Of a stretch of 64,000 bases of DNA, positions 29,178 to 38,665 are shown piece after piece; positions within the stretch are counted from its first letter, which is position 1; each line of letters opens with the position of its first letter. Position numbers and translations under genes: made by a program. Under the pieces are notes generated by a model, which worked only from the letters and a program-made list of their open reading frames with translations, was not told the origin of the DNA and made no database searches. Location: the NCBI GenBank assembly GCA_028823855.1, contig JAPPFL010000065.1, positions 62,001-126,000 of the forward strand. Direction: 5' to 3'. This DNA comes from Albidovulum sp. (lineage in GTDB: Bacteria > Pseudomonadota > Alphaproteobacteria > Rhodobacterales > Rhodobacteraceae).

Positions 29178-30192
29178 CGTTGCGATCGGAGCAGATTGAT
29201 TGCAAATACAGCCAATCCGTGTCGCTTAGCACCGTCCTGTAGCTAGTTGCCGGTTCTGGTTGCGCATCCATTAGGCTCATGTCCCCGCTTGCCTTTGCCG
29301 CATCGACAAAGGGAGCCAATGGAATTCCGGCCTTTTCGAAACTCAATCGCAGTTCCTCGGCAGGCAGCTGCACCGGGATTCTCGCAAAATACTCATTCGC
29401 AGCGGAACGAACGGATTCCGTATCGACTCGTCTGAATGCCAGGAAAAGCAAGGTTTCGAGCGGGCCCGCGATTTCGAAGTACGCCCTCAGCGGATCGGAA
29501 ATTTTCGCTCTCGATTTTTCGCGCAATATGTAGCCGCTGAAAACCTCCGGGCCGAGTCTGTCGCGCAGCAATGAGCTGCGAACCAGTATTGTTTCGCTCG
29601 GCAGCGCCGCTGTTTCGACCGAACCGCCGGGTACAATTCTCAAGATATTTCCGAATGCTCCGAAAAGGCGCCGTTCAAGTCTTTCAAGCGCCACGGTTCC
29701 ATGCTTGGAATTGCATGGCGAACCCGCCGTCAACCCGTGCTCAACGAGTAGCGCTTCGCCTATTTCGGCCCTATGCGACTTTTGCGCCAGCGCCGTTGCT
29801 TGCCCAACCAGGAAATCGGGCGCGGCGAACGCGCCGGCGATTGCGAGCGCGACTACGCCGGCCACCGCGAGCGCAAGGCGAAGTCTCTTGGGTTTGGCTG
29901 GACCGCTCGCAAGCACATTCTGCACTTTTTCGAGAGCGCGTACCATGGTTTCGTCGTCGATCGCTATGAACTCGCTTCCCTCTCCGAAGGGCGCGAAGAT
30001 TGCTGGGCGCTTGCCGGGATTCCTTCGACGAATTGCCGTCAGGGTCCAGTGCGCGATCGGAGAACCGTCGCGCTCCAGAATAATGAGCGACGTTTTTCCG
30101 AGTTTCGCGACTACGGGTTTTTCGCCGTACATGCCCGGCAGAGTCAGGAGTCCCGCCGATTCGAGTACATCGAACTCCGGAAGCAGGGTCAT
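29170..30192 (-). CDS. Conserved hypothetical membrane-anchored protein
   Basis: A 340-aa protein with an N-terminal cytoplasmic part of about 105 residues (VAKLGKTSLIILERDGSPIA), one clear membrane helix (RLRLALAVAGVVALAIAGAF) and a C-terminal periplasmic part. The segment IVPGGSVETAALPSETILVRSSLLRDRLGPEVFSGYIL resembles M48-peptidase-like proteins of alphaproteobacteria, but no HExxH zinc motif is visible, so any such domain would be inactive. ATG 30192 is the only sensible start. It follows the acyl-CoA ligase gene by 55 bases on the same strand and converges on lolD. I do not assign a function. Confidence 0.7.
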   Translation of the reverse strand: MTLLPEFDVLESAGLLTLPGMYGEKPVVAKLGKTSLIILERDGSPIAHWTLTAIRRRNPGKRPAIFAPFGEGSEFIAIDDETMVRALEKVQNVLASGPAKPKRLRLALAVAGVVALAIAGAFAAPDFLVGQATALAQKSHRAEIGEALLVEHGLTAGSPCNSKHGTVALERLERRLFGAFGNILRIVPGGSVETAALPSETILVRSSLLRDRLGPEVFSGYILREKSRAKISDPLRAYFEIAGPLETLLFLAFRRVDTESVRSAANEYFARIPVQLPAEELRLSFEKAGIPLAPFVDAAKASGDMSLMDAQPEPATSYRTVLSDTDWLYLQSICSDRNVR

Positions 30193-30247
30193 CGTGACGG
30201 CTGCCTCTCGCGGCTCAATTCTGCCGGTCTTTTCAGTGAGCGTTCAA

Positions 30248-31879
30248 CTAAAGCGATTTGGCGGTTTCTCTTAGCTGGAATTTCTGGATTTTTCCTGTGG
30301 ATGTCTTCGGCAGCACCTGGAACACAACCCGTTTCGGCACCTTGAATCCGCTCAACGATTGCCGGCAAAACTCTACGACGCTCTCTTCGGAAAGTGTATT
30401 TTCCGGCTTAAGTTCAATGAAAGCGCACGGCACCTCGCCCCATTTGCTGTCGGGCTTCGCCACGACTGCGCAGAGCGAAACTGCCGGATGATCCATGATC
30501 GCGCCTTCAATTTCCACCGACGAGACGTTTTCGCCGCCCGATATGATAATATCCTTCGCTCGGTCGGCAATTTGAATGTAGCCGTCGGGGTGCTGGACCG
30601 CGATGTCGCCCGTTCTAAAGTACCCTCCTTCGAATGATTCGCTAGTCGCTTGGGAATTGCGGTAGTAGCCCTTCATGACCGAGTTTCCCCGCATGACGAT
30701 TTCCCCGAGCGATTTCCCGTCGCGGACGATCGGTTCGGAAGAGTGCGGATCGACGACGGCCACGCTGTCCATCATTGGGAATGCAACTCCCTGGCGCGCT
30801 TTGATGGCGGCGCGCGCATCCATGGGGAGGCCGCTCCAGTCGCTATCTTGCCAGACGCATTCCGTGACGTGCCCGTAGGTTTCGGTCAACCCGTAGACGT
30901 GGGTTACGTTGAAATTCAGCGCTTCCACGGCTCGAAGCGTTGCGGCCGCCGGCGGCGCTCCCGCAGTGAAAACTTCGACTTTCTGAGAGAAATCGCGACG
31001 ATCGCCCGCATTCGAGTTGGCGATCAGATTTAGAATAATCGGCGCCCCGCCGAAATGCGTAATTTGCTCTTCGGCCAGGGCTTCGTAGATGCTCGCTGCG
31101 GAAATGCTTCGCAAGCAGACGACGGCTCCGCCGAGAAGCGGCATCATCCATGTGTGATTCCAGCCGTTGCAGTGAAAGAGCGGTACCACGGCCAAGTATC
31201 TCGGAAAAAGCTTCATTCGCCAGCTAACGACAGTTCCCATGGTCATGAGATAGGCGCCGCGATGGTGATAGACCACGCCTTTCGGACGACCCGTTGTTCC
31301 CGATGTGTAATTTAGAGCGAGACTTTCCCATTCGTCTTTCGGCAAGCGCCATTCGAATTCGACATCTCCTCGCAAAAGAAAATCTTCGTATTCCTCGTAG
31401 CGACCCGATGCGGGAAATCCGCCCTGCGGGTCGGCGACCTCGACTATCTGAGGCGGCGGGCATTTCAATTCTGCGACGGCTTGCTCCGCGAGCGGAAGGA
31501 ATTGAGAATCGACAAAGACGAGCTTGGCGCCGCCATGTTCGAGAATGTACGAAACCGTGCTTGCTTCAAGCCGCGTATTGATCGTGTTCAAAACCGCGCC
31601 GCATGCAGGAACGCCGAAATGCGCTTCGGCCTGCGCGGGAATGTTCGGAAGAATCGACGCCACAACGTCACCGGAAGCCACGCCTGTTCCTGCGAGCGAA
31701 GAAGCGAGCTGCGTAACGCGATTGAAATATTGGACGTACGAATGTCGCAGGCTTCCGTAGATCAATGCCTCCCTGTTCGGATAAACTTCCCTGGCTCTCA
31801 GGAGGTGAGACAACGGCGTGAGTGGAACGAAATTCGCGGCGCATCGGTCCAAGCCGTCTTCATGCTTCATCCAGCCCAT
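30248..31879 (-). CDS. Fatty acyl-CoA / 3-methylmercaptopropionyl-CoA ligase family protein
   Basis: A 543-aa adenylate-forming enzyme. The ATP/AMP motif is LALNYTSGTTGRPKGVVYHH, the acyl-binding motif is VYGLTETYG, the hinge is YFRTGDIAVQHPDGYIQIADRAKD and the C-terminal catalytic lysine is in TSTGKIQKFQLRE. It activates a carboxylic acid as CoA thioester. Its opening (GLDRCAANFVPLTPLSHLLRAREVYPNREALIYG) is typical of the medium-chain/DmdB group, which includes methylmercaptopropionyl-CoA ligases of DMSP-using marine alphaproteobacteria. The lineage alone does not prove the substrate. It lies downstream of the beta-oxidation genes on the same strand but separated by 715 bases. Confidence 0.88.
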   Translation of the reverse strand: MGWMKHEDGLDRCAANFVPLTPLSHLLRAREVYPNREALIYGSLRHSYVQYFNRVTQLASSLAGTGVASGDVVASILPNIPAQAEAHFGVPACGAVLNTINTRLEASTVSYILEHGGAKLVFVDSQFLPLAEQAVAELKCPPPQIVEVADPQGGFPASGRYEEYEDFLLRGDVEFEWRLPKDEWESLALNYTSGTTGRPKGVVYHHRGAYLMTMGTVVSWRMKLFPRYLAVVPLFHCNGWNHTWMMPLLGGAVVCLRSISAASIYEALAEEQITHFGGAPIILNLIANSNAGDRRDFSQKVEVFTAGAPPAAATLRAVEALNFNVTHVYGLTETYGHVTECVWQDSDWSGLPMDARAAIKARQGVAFPMMDSVAVVDPHSSEPIVRDGKSLGEIVMRGNSVMKGYYRNSQATSESFEGGYFRTGDIAVQHPDGYIQIADRAKDIIISGGENVSSVEIEGAIMDHPAVSLCAVVAKPDSKWGEVPCAFIELKPENTLSEESVVEFCRQSLSGFKVPKRVVFQVLPKTSTGKIQKFQLRETAKSL

Positions 31880-32594
31880 AATTTCTCCTTCTTTGCCCCC
31901 TCAAATTACTCATGCGGCGACGCTTGTAAAACATTTTCGAAAAAACTAGGCGCATTTGCGGCCGCCGTGCGCGCCGATACCAACTACAAAATGTAGTTCG
32001 CCGGAACAGCCGGCTACAGAAGTATTTCAAGGAATCAGCGTCGCAATAGAACAGGTCGCAGACTATCGGAATTTGCGTTTCACGAGTAGGGCGGCAATCC
32101 GTTTTCCGGCTGCTTTGAAGCCGGAGCTTGGATTCGGCGATCCGAGCGCGCCAGTTCGGCCTTGGCGGCTTGGAAATTTAACGGGGCTAGCGAACGAACT
32201 CGGACAGGCGAGATGCGTTGAATGGGTGAAAGAATAGATGCGGAAACGGGCGATTCAGGATTTTGGTCGCCGCAGCGGAACCAGCCTAGCATCGAAGGGC
32301 CGATTCAAATTTTGCAATTGCCGGCCGGACAGCTCGCCGGGTCGAATTTAGCGACTCGCCTCCAAACTATTGGCTTGATCCTCGATATTTTCGGAATCCC
32401 GCGAAATCAAAATTCCAACATCGAGCGACTACGCATTTGTCGCGCAAAGCGAAGCTTATTCGGTTCTCGACGAATTGCCGATACCGATACGATTTCAATA
32501 TCGAAACGAAGACTTAGCCGGATTTTGGTACCGCATTCGCAAGGCGATCAAGTCAAGGCTTCACCAATCAGCGCGAGATTGAAATCGCGTCATG
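31880..32594. other. Spacer, no gene seen
   Basis: About 715 bases between fadB and the acyl-CoA ligase gene. It contains only short frames without family resemblance on either strand. The stretch just upstream of 31879 holds GGAGAAATT, the ligase ribosome-binding site. Confidence 0.4.
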
Positions 32595-34769
32595 CTAGTA
32601 GAATGTTGCGCCCGAATTTGCCATGTCGGCAAGCAATTCGGGTGGCCGAAACCTCGGACCGTGCTTGATTTCAAACCTATTTGCCAATTCAACGGAGTTT
32701 CCGGCGCCGATGATATCGAGCCAGCTGAAGGGTCCTCCCGACCAGGGAGCGAAACCCCAGCCCAGCACCGCTCCGACATCGCCCTCGCGAACGTCGCTCA
32801 GAATGCCGTCCTGCATCGCGCGCGACGCCTCAAGCGCCTGAACTAGCAAAAGACGATTTTTGACTTCTTCTAGATCGGGCTGGTTTGGCCGAATTGGCCA
32901 CAAATCTCGGAGGCCCGGCCACAGCCCCCTCCTGCGCCTCTTGCTGTCGTAATCGTAAAATCCGGCGCCGAAAGTTCGGCCTAGTCGCCCTCTTTCGGCC
33001 AGAATGAAGATCACGTCGTCGACGTCGTGTTCGGCGTAACTATCCCCCGCCGCTATCTTGGTCATTTTAGCAATGTCGACCGCAAGCTTTATGGATGTTT
33101 CGTCGACCACTTGAAGGGGTCCGACCGGCATGCCGGCGATTTTCGCGGCGGTTTCGACCATCGCTGGGGCTATTCCTTCGCGGACCATGCGAATGGCTTC
33201 GTTTAGGTACGGAATAATGCATCTATTCGCATAGAAGAAACGGGCATCGTTGACGACAATCGGCGTTTTTCGAATTCTGGATGCGAAATCCAGCGCCGCG
33301 GCGACCGCCGTGTCCCCCGTATCTCGGCCGCGAATTACCTCTAGCAGCGGCATCCTGTGGACCGGGCTGAAAAAATGCATGCCGATGAAATTCTCGGGAT
33401 GTCGAACCTTGCCGGCCAATTCCGTTATGGGAAGCGTCGAAGTATTCGTCGCCAGGATCGCTTCGGAGCCGATTTCGTTTTCTATATCGTTGTGAACTCC
33501 GTTTTTGACGGCGAAGTCTTCGAAGACGGCTTCAATGACCAGTTGGCATTCCGAAAGGAGGCTGCAATCGTCTCCTGTGGATATTCTCGCCGATATCGCG
33601 TCGGCATCGCTCGCTTCAAGTCGGCCCTTTCTGGTTTCGCCTTCCAAAGTATTGGATGCCCGCGCCTTGCCGGCATTCGCCTTTTCCAAGGATCGGTCGA
33701 TCAGTACGACATCGAATTTCGCCCTTGCGGCCGCGAGCGCAATTCCGGATCCCATCATGCCCGCCCCCGCTATCCCAACTTTGGAGATTGCCGGCGAGCT
33801 TGCTCCGGCCGGGCGGCGGATGCCTTTTTCGAGAGCTCTCTTATTGATGAAAAGAGTCCTGATCATGGCTTCGGTCGACGGCTTCATGATCAATTCCGTG
33901 AACCAGCGCGCCTCAACCGAAAGCGCAGTGTCAAAGTCCACGATGGCGCCTTCGTAGATCGCTGAAAGCAAAGCTCTCGCGCCGGGCAGGCTGCCCATCG
34001 TGCGGCCGTTGACCATAGCCGAACCTCCGGTGAAAACCGTAAATCCTTCGCGGCTGTACGGGCTGCCGCCCGGCAGCCTGAAATTCTTTTGGTCCCAGGG
34101 TTTCGAATAGCCGCTTCCCGCGGTGTCGATCACCCATGTCTTGGCCGATTGCAGCAGCACGTCTCCGGGAACGATTTGGTCGACGAGTCCCGCTTTGGCG
34201 GCGGAAACCGGATCGAGAGTCTTGCCTTCGAGCAAGTAAGGCGCAGCTCCGAGCAGGCCGAACATTCGAATAAGCCTCGTGGTACCGCCGGCGCCGGGAA
34301 ACAGGCCTACCTTGATTTCAGGAAGGCCGATGCGCGACTTCGGACTGTCGGCGCAAATTATCCTGTGGCAAGCGAGCGGAATTTCGTAGCCTATTCCTAG
34401 GGCGGTTCCCGGAATCGCCGCGGCGATGGGTTTTCCCGGCTCGCCGCTTTCGCCCTTCATTCCCGCGCGTTCAATTTTTCGCAGTATCGAGTGGACGCGC
34501 ATGAAGGCGTCGTAAAGCGTCTTCGGAGATCCCTCGTTTGCTTCACGACGGAGGCCCGCCAGGACATTGAGGTCCATGCCGCCCGCAAAGTCTCCTTTTC
34601 CGCTGGTTATGACGATGCCGATTGTTCCAGAGTCTGCCAACGCTTCGTCGATCAGCGAATTGAGCTCCTCCAATCCCCGCATGGACATGACGTTCATGCT
34701 TTTTCCGGGAACGTCCCATTTGATGACTGCGACGCCGGAAGCGTCCCGGTCCATAGTGAAATCCGACAT
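32595..34769 (-). CDS. fadB: Fatty oxidation complex alpha subunit (enoyl-CoA hydratase / 3-hydroxyacyl-CoA dehydrogenase)
   Basis: A 724-aa bifunctional protein. The N-terminal crotonase domain has the oxyanion pattern GKGDFAGGMDLNVL and IGLPEIKVGLFPGAGGTTRL with its catalytic glutamate. The C-terminal half begins with the NAD-binding KVGIAGAGMMGSGIALAAAR and contains the dehydrogenase motif HFFSPVHRMPLLEVIRG. It hydrates enoyl-CoA and oxidises 3-hydroxyacyl-CoA, partnered with FadA. The start is ATG 34769 with AGGAGGCGG just upstream; the longer frame to 34829 runs into fadA. It is the last gene of the fadE-gst-fadA-fadB transcript, 11 bases after fadA. Confidence 0.95.
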   Translation of the reverse strand: MSDFTMDRDASGVAVIKWDVPGKSMNVMSMRGLEELNSLIDEALADSGTIGIVITSGKGDFAGGMDLNVLAGLRREANEGSPKTLYDAFMRVHSILRKIERAGMKGESGEPGKPIAAAIPGTALGIGYEIPLACHRIICADSPKSRIGLPEIKVGLFPGAGGTTRLIRMFGLLGAAPYLLEGKTLDPVSAAKAGLVDQIVPGDVLLQSAKTWVIDTAGSGYSKPWDQKNFRLPGGSPYSREGFTVFTGGSAMVNGRTMGSLPGARALLSAIYEGAIVDFDTALSVEARWFTELIMKPSTEAMIRTLFINKRALEKGIRRPAGASSPAISKVGIAGAGMMGSGIALAAARAKFDVVLIDRSLEKANAGKARASNTLEGETRKGRLEASDADAISARISTGDDCSLLSECQLVIEAVFEDFAVKNGVHNDIENEIGSEAILATNTSTLPITELAGKVRHPENFIGMHFFSPVHRMPLLEVIRGRDTGDTAVAAALDFASRIRKTPIVVNDARFFYANRCIIPYLNEAIRMVREGIAPAMVETAAKIAGMPVGPLQVVDETSIKLAVDIAKMTKIAAGDSYAEHDVDDVIFILAERGRLGRTFGAGFYDYDSKRRRRGLWPGLRDLWPIRPNQPDLEEVKNRLLLVQALEASRAMQDGILSDVREGDVGAVLGWGFAPWSGGPFSWLDIIGAGNSVELANRFEIKHGPRFRPPELLADMANSGATFY

Positions 34770-34780
34770 CCCGCCGCCTC

Positions 34781-35992
34781 CTAAACGCGCTCTAAGATCG
34801 TCGCCGCGCCCATTCCGGCCGCGACGCAAAGCGTCACGAGCGCGAGTTCCTTATCCGCTCGTTCCAGTTCGTCGAGAGCCGTGCCGAGCAACATTGCGCC
34901 GGTGGCGCCGAGTGGATGGCCCATCGCAATTGCGCCGCCATTGACGTTCATTTTCTCGATTTCAATTTCGAATTCCTGGACAAACCGCAGAACGACCGAG
35001 GCGAACGCCTCGTTGACTTCGTAGAGGTCGATATCGCCGAGATCCATTCCCGCTTTGCCAAGAGCTCTTTTCGTAGCCGGAATTGGGCCCGTAAGCATGA
35101 TTGTAGGTTCCGTACCAACTTTGGAAGTAGCAACGATTCGGGCGCGCGGCTTGAGGCCGGTGCGCTCGCCGAACTCCCCCGAACCGACAAGTACAGCCGC
35201 CGCTCCGTCGACGATGCTTGATGAATTGCCCGCGTGATGGACATGATTTATTTTTTCCACATGGGGGTATTTCATCATCGCGACCTTGTCGAAGCCGGGC
35301 ATCGATTCGCCTAGTACTGCGAAGGACGGCTTCAATTCGCCAAGAGCCTCCTCGCTTGTTTCCGGGCGAATGGCCTCGTCGCGGCCAAGAATCTCTATTC
35401 CGTTCCGATCCCGAACGGCAACGACCGAATCCTCGAATCGCCCTTCGCTCCAAGCTCTCGACGCGCGCCGGTGCGACTCGGCGGCATAGGCGTCGCAGTC
35501 TCTGCGGGAGAAGCCGTACATCGTGGCGATCAAATCCGCGGAAATGCCCTGCGGCACGAAGTATCGCTCCATCGCCAGGCTGGGGTCCACGGCGATCGCT
35601 GCTCCGTCGGAACCCATCGGCACGCGGCTCATCATTTCAACTCCTCCGGCGATGTAGCAGTCGCCTGCGCCGCTCGCGATCTGGTTCGCAGCTAGATTAA
35701 TCGCTTCAAGTCCGCTGGCGCAGAATCTGTTTATTGATAAGCCGGGAACAGTTTCGCCCAGATCCGACAGCAACGCCGATGCTCGGGCCAGGCATCCTCC
35801 CTGTTCCCCGACCTGGGTAACATTCCCCCAAATCACGTCTTCAACTTCCGAGGGATCGAGCCGGTTTCTCGCTTTCAATTCGTTAAGTAAATCGGCCGAC
35901 AACCGAGCCGCCCCGACTTCATAGAGCGAACCGTCATTTCGCCCCCTTCCTCTCGGAGTCCTTATTGCGTCGAAGATGAATGATTTTTTCAT
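34781..35992 (-). CDS. fadA: Acetyl-CoA C-acyltransferase (thiolase)
   Basis: A 403-aa thiolase. The nucleophilic cysteine is Cys91 in [10 protein letters not shown]; the [19 protein letters not shown] and [10 protein letters not shown] motifs supply the catalytic His and the second Cys. It cleaves 3-ketoacyl-CoA to acetyl-CoA in the last step of beta-oxidation. The start was taken as ATG 35992 ([17 protein letters not shown]), with GGA-rich sequence upstream; an ATG at 36028 adds 12 unlikely residues. It lies in the minus-strand cluster directly before fadB, the usual FadAB arrangement of alphaproteobacteria. Confidence 0.95.
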   Translation of the reverse strand: MKKSFIFDAIRTPRGRGRNDGSLYEVGAARLSADLLNELKARNRLDPSEVEDVIWGNVTQVGEQGGCLARASALLSDLGETVPGLSINRFCASGLEAINLAANQIASGAGDCYIAGGVEMMSRVPMGSDGAAIAVDPSLAMERYFVPQGISADLIATMYGFSRRDCDAYAAESHRRASRAWSEGRFEDSVVAVRDRNGIEILGRDEAIRPETSEEALGELKPSFAVLGESMPGFDKVAMMKYPHVEKINHVHHAGNSSSIVDGAAAVLVGSGEFGERTGLKPRARIVATSKVGTEPTIMLTGPIPATKRALGKAGMDLGDIDLYEVNEAFASVVLRFVQEFEIEIEKMNVNGGAIAMGHPLGATGAMLLGTALDELERADKELALVTLCVAAGMGAATILERV

Positions 35993-36052
35993 GGATGCCT
36001 TTTCCTTGATCGCCTCGCCGATTTTCACCTCGCCCGTTTCAAGGTACTCCGG

Positions 36053-36700
36053 TCACTTGCTCTTGGACATCCGGTCAGATGGGCGGCCGGGCATCAAATC
36101 GTACGGATGCCTCCAGCCGGTCAAATCTTCAATCCGTTCAAGCCACGCGTCGACGGCGGGCCAGTCCTTGCGATCAAACCCGAACGGTTCCGGATAGAAA
36201 AGATAGCCGCAGCAGGCCAAGTCAGCCGCCGACGGCTCTTCGCCGACCAGCCAGTCGCGATTCGACAATTCGCGCTCGAGGGTCGAAAATCCGCCCTGCA
36301 TCCTTCCTCGCAGCCAGTCGATCACCTCTAAGGGCCGCTTTTCCTCAGGAATGAAATTTTGAAGAAACCGCGCGATGCCGCAATAGGACGACATTTTATG
36401 ATTGTCCCAGAGAATCCATCGCAGGATTTCGCGTCGTTCCCCCGGACCGCTTCCGCGCAGCCGTCCGCTCATTTCCATCGCGTAGTCCTGAATTGCGCCG
36501 GACTGGCTGAGCTTCAATCCGTCGCCTACCAAAACTGGAACTTCGCCCATTGGATTTAATTTTCTAAATTCCGGAGTTCGGGTTTCCCCGTTGAAGAAAT
36601 CCACGAAAACGGGCGTCCACGGGATACCGCACAATTCCAGAGTCAGTGCCGCCTTATACGCGTTGCCGCTTTCTCCGAAGCAATACAGATGCAGCGTCAT
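36053..36700 (-). CDS. Glutathione S-transferase family protein
   Basis: A 215-aa GST. The N-terminal thioredoxin-like domain carries FGESGNAYKAALTLELCGIP and the cis-proline/glutathione segment NPMGEVPVLVGDGLKLSQSGAI. The C-terminal all-helical domain has NRDWLVGEEPSAADLACCGY, the conserved N-capping motif of the family. It lies between fadE and fadA with small gaps, an order seen in several alphaproteobacterial acyl-CoA clusters. Conjugation substrate unknown; detoxification of reactive enoyl products is one possibility. There is a good ATG 36700, with AGAGACACGA upstream as a weak ribosome-binding site. Confidence 0.9.
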   Translation of the reverse strand: MTLHLYCFGESGNAYKAALTLELCGIPWTPVFVDFFNGETRTPEFRKLNPMGEVPVLVGDGLKLSQSGAIQDYAMEMSGRLRGSGPGERREILRWILWDNHKMSSYCGIARFLQNFIPEEKRPLEVIDWLRGRMQGGFSTLERELSNRDWLVGEEPSAADLACCGYLFYPEPFGFDRKDWPAVDAWLERIEDLTGWRHPYDLMPGRPSDRMSKSK

Positions 36701-36723
36701 TCGTGTCTCTCGCTAGGCCAAAT

Positions 36724-38514
36724 TCAAAGTTGCGCCTGAAATGCGTCGTCGGGCAGGGCCATGATGTTCTTGCCCCCCATTTGAATTCGTCGCAGGTGGA
36801 GCCGCGTCGCCGGGAGATGGCGGGACATGTAATGGCGTCCGGTGATGATCTTCGCGCGGAGGAACATTTCGTCCATTCGCCCGTCGCTCAATGCATTTGC
36901 TGCCGCGCGCGCCATTTTGGCCCACATGAATCCGGTACACGCGTAGCCGGCCAAATGCATGAAGTCGTAGGAACCGGCAAGGCACGAATCGGGATCATTC
37001 GAAGATTCTTCGGCAAGCCAAGCTGCGGCGCATTCTAGGTCGCAGGCGGCATTCGCGAGCGGAGCAAGCACTTCGTCCCGGTACCAGCTTTCGCCGCTGC
37101 CGGATTCTGCGAAATTCTTCATCTTCTCCACGAGAATCCCTACGCTTTCGCCACCGTTCGCGGCAAGCTTCCGACCGACGAGGTCCAGGGCCTGCACGCC
37201 GTTCGCGCCCTCGTATATCATCGTAATTCGAGCATCGCGAACACGCTGCGAAGCATCGAGGTCTTCAATGTATCCATGTCCGCCGAACACCTGCTGCGCG
37301 GCGACGGCGGTTTCGAACCCCTTGTCTGTAAGGAATCCCTTGATGACGGGCGTGAGCAGCGAGACCAGCCCGGCTGAGCGGCGGTCGCCGCCGCGCATCT
37401 CTCGGTCAATCAAAGTTGCGCACCAGAGCGCCAATGCGCGCGCGCCTTCGACAAAGGACTTTTGATCGAGAAGATTCCTGCGGACGTCCGGATGGACGAT
37501 GATTGGGTCGGCAGGAAGCCGCGGATATTTCGCTCCGGAAATCGCCCGGCCTTGGAGCCTATCTCCCGCATAGGCGGCTGCCGACTGATAGGCGGCCTCT
37601 GCGACCGCATACCCTTGCAGTCCCACATGAAGCCTTGCAGCGTTCATCATGGTGAACATCGCGCGAAGGCCTCCGTGCTCTTCGCCCAGCAGCTGCCCTA
37701 TTGAATCTTCGTAGCGGAGCGCGCACGTCGCATTTCCCTTGATTCCCATTTTCGACTCTATTCGAGAAACGGAAATACCGTTGCGCGAGCCTAAAGATCC
37801 ATCGCCCGAAATCTGGAATTTGGGCACAATGAACAAGCTGATTCCCCTGGAGCCCTCGGGTCCGCCGGGTATCTTCGCGAGCAACAGGTGAACGATATTT
37901 TCCGACAGGTCGTGGTCGCCGGAAGATATGAATATTTTCTCGCCTGAAATGGAATAGTTGCCATTTCCAAGCGGCGTGGCAGCGGATTTCAGAAGCCCAA
38001 GGTCTGTTCCGCAATGCGGTTCCGTTAAATTCATTGTCGCGAACCAGCTGCCGGCATTCAGCTTCGGAAGGTAAGCGCGTTTCTGCTCCTCCGTACCGTG
38101 GGATTCAATCGTTTTGATCGCGCCTTGCGTCAAGCCGTTGTACATGCTCAGCGACATGTTTGCGGACGCGAAGTATTCTCCCGCCGCTATTCCCAATAGG
38201 CAGGGCATTTCCTGACCGCCGTATTCCGCGCTTCCTTCAAGCCCGAACCAGCCGCCGCTACGCAACTCCGCGATTGCATTTGCGAATCCCGGCGGCGTCC
38301 GAACCACGCCGTTGTCCAGGCGGCAACCCGCCTGATCGCCAATACGATTGAGCGGCGCGAACACTTCCTTCGCGATTCTCGCGGCCGCGTTCAAAACATC
38401 ATGGGTAAAATCGCGATCAAGTTCGTCGTACCCGGGCGTTTCCATGTTTTGGGCTTCCAGAGTCTCATGGATGACAAAATGCGTATCGCGAACCGGTGCG
38501 ATGTAGTCCGACAT
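36724..38514 (-). CDS. Acyl-CoA dehydrogenase (long, DmdC/AcdA-like form)
   Basis: A 596-aa FAD-dependent dehydrogenase introducing the alpha-beta double bond into acyl-CoA. It is the long form, with N-terminal MSDYIAPVRDTHFVIHETLE and the AcylCoA_dehyd_M motif TMNLTEPHCGTDLG. The catalytic glutamate is in MIYEGANGVQALDLVGRKL, and there is a C-terminal extension of about 120 residues found in this subgroup. The subgroup contains FadE-type and 3-methylmercaptopropionyl-CoA dehydrogenases (DmdC). It is the first gene of the minus-strand cluster fadE-gst-fadA-fadB. I prefer ATG 38514 to the start four codons upstream, because relatives begin MSxYxAPxxD. Confidence 0.92.
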   Translation of the reverse strand: MSDYIAPVRDTHFVIHETLEAQNMETPGYDELDRDFTHDVLNAAARIAKEVFAPLNRIGDQAGCRLDNGVVRTPPGFANAIAELRSGGWFGLEGSAEYGGQEMPCLLGIAAGEYFASANMSLSMYNGLTQGAIKTIESHGTEEQKRAYLPKLNAGSWFATMNLTEPHCGTDLGLLKSAATPLGNGNYSISGEKIFISSGDHDLSENIVHLLLAKIPGGPEGSRGISLFIVPKFQISGDGSLGSRNGISVSRIESKMGIKGNATCALRYEDSIGQLLGEEHGGLRAMFTMMNAARLHVGLQGYAVAEAAYQSAAAYAGDRLQGRAISGAKYPRLPADPIIVHPDVRRNLLDQKSFVEGARALALWCATLIDREMRGGDRRSAGLVSLLTPVIKGFLTDKGFETAVAAQQVFGGHGYIEDLDASQRVRDARITMIYEGANGVQALDLVGRKLAANGGESVGILVEKMKNFAESGSGESWYRDEVLAPLANAACDLECAAAWLAEESSNDPDSCLAGSYDFMHLAGYACTGFMWAKMARAAANALSDGRMDEMFLRAKIITGRHYMSRHLPATRLHLRRIQMGGKNIMALPDDAFQAQL

Positions 38515-38665
38515 TTGTAGCCTCACATTCCGAAAGTTTTCGCAACGACTTCCCGGCTCGACGCTACCGAGCCCGCGTGCCGCGCCAGTCGAATCGTCAA
38601 CCGGTCGGAACCGTGCTTAATTCCATGCTGGCGGATAAACCATCCTTGCGAAAGACAAGAATTCG

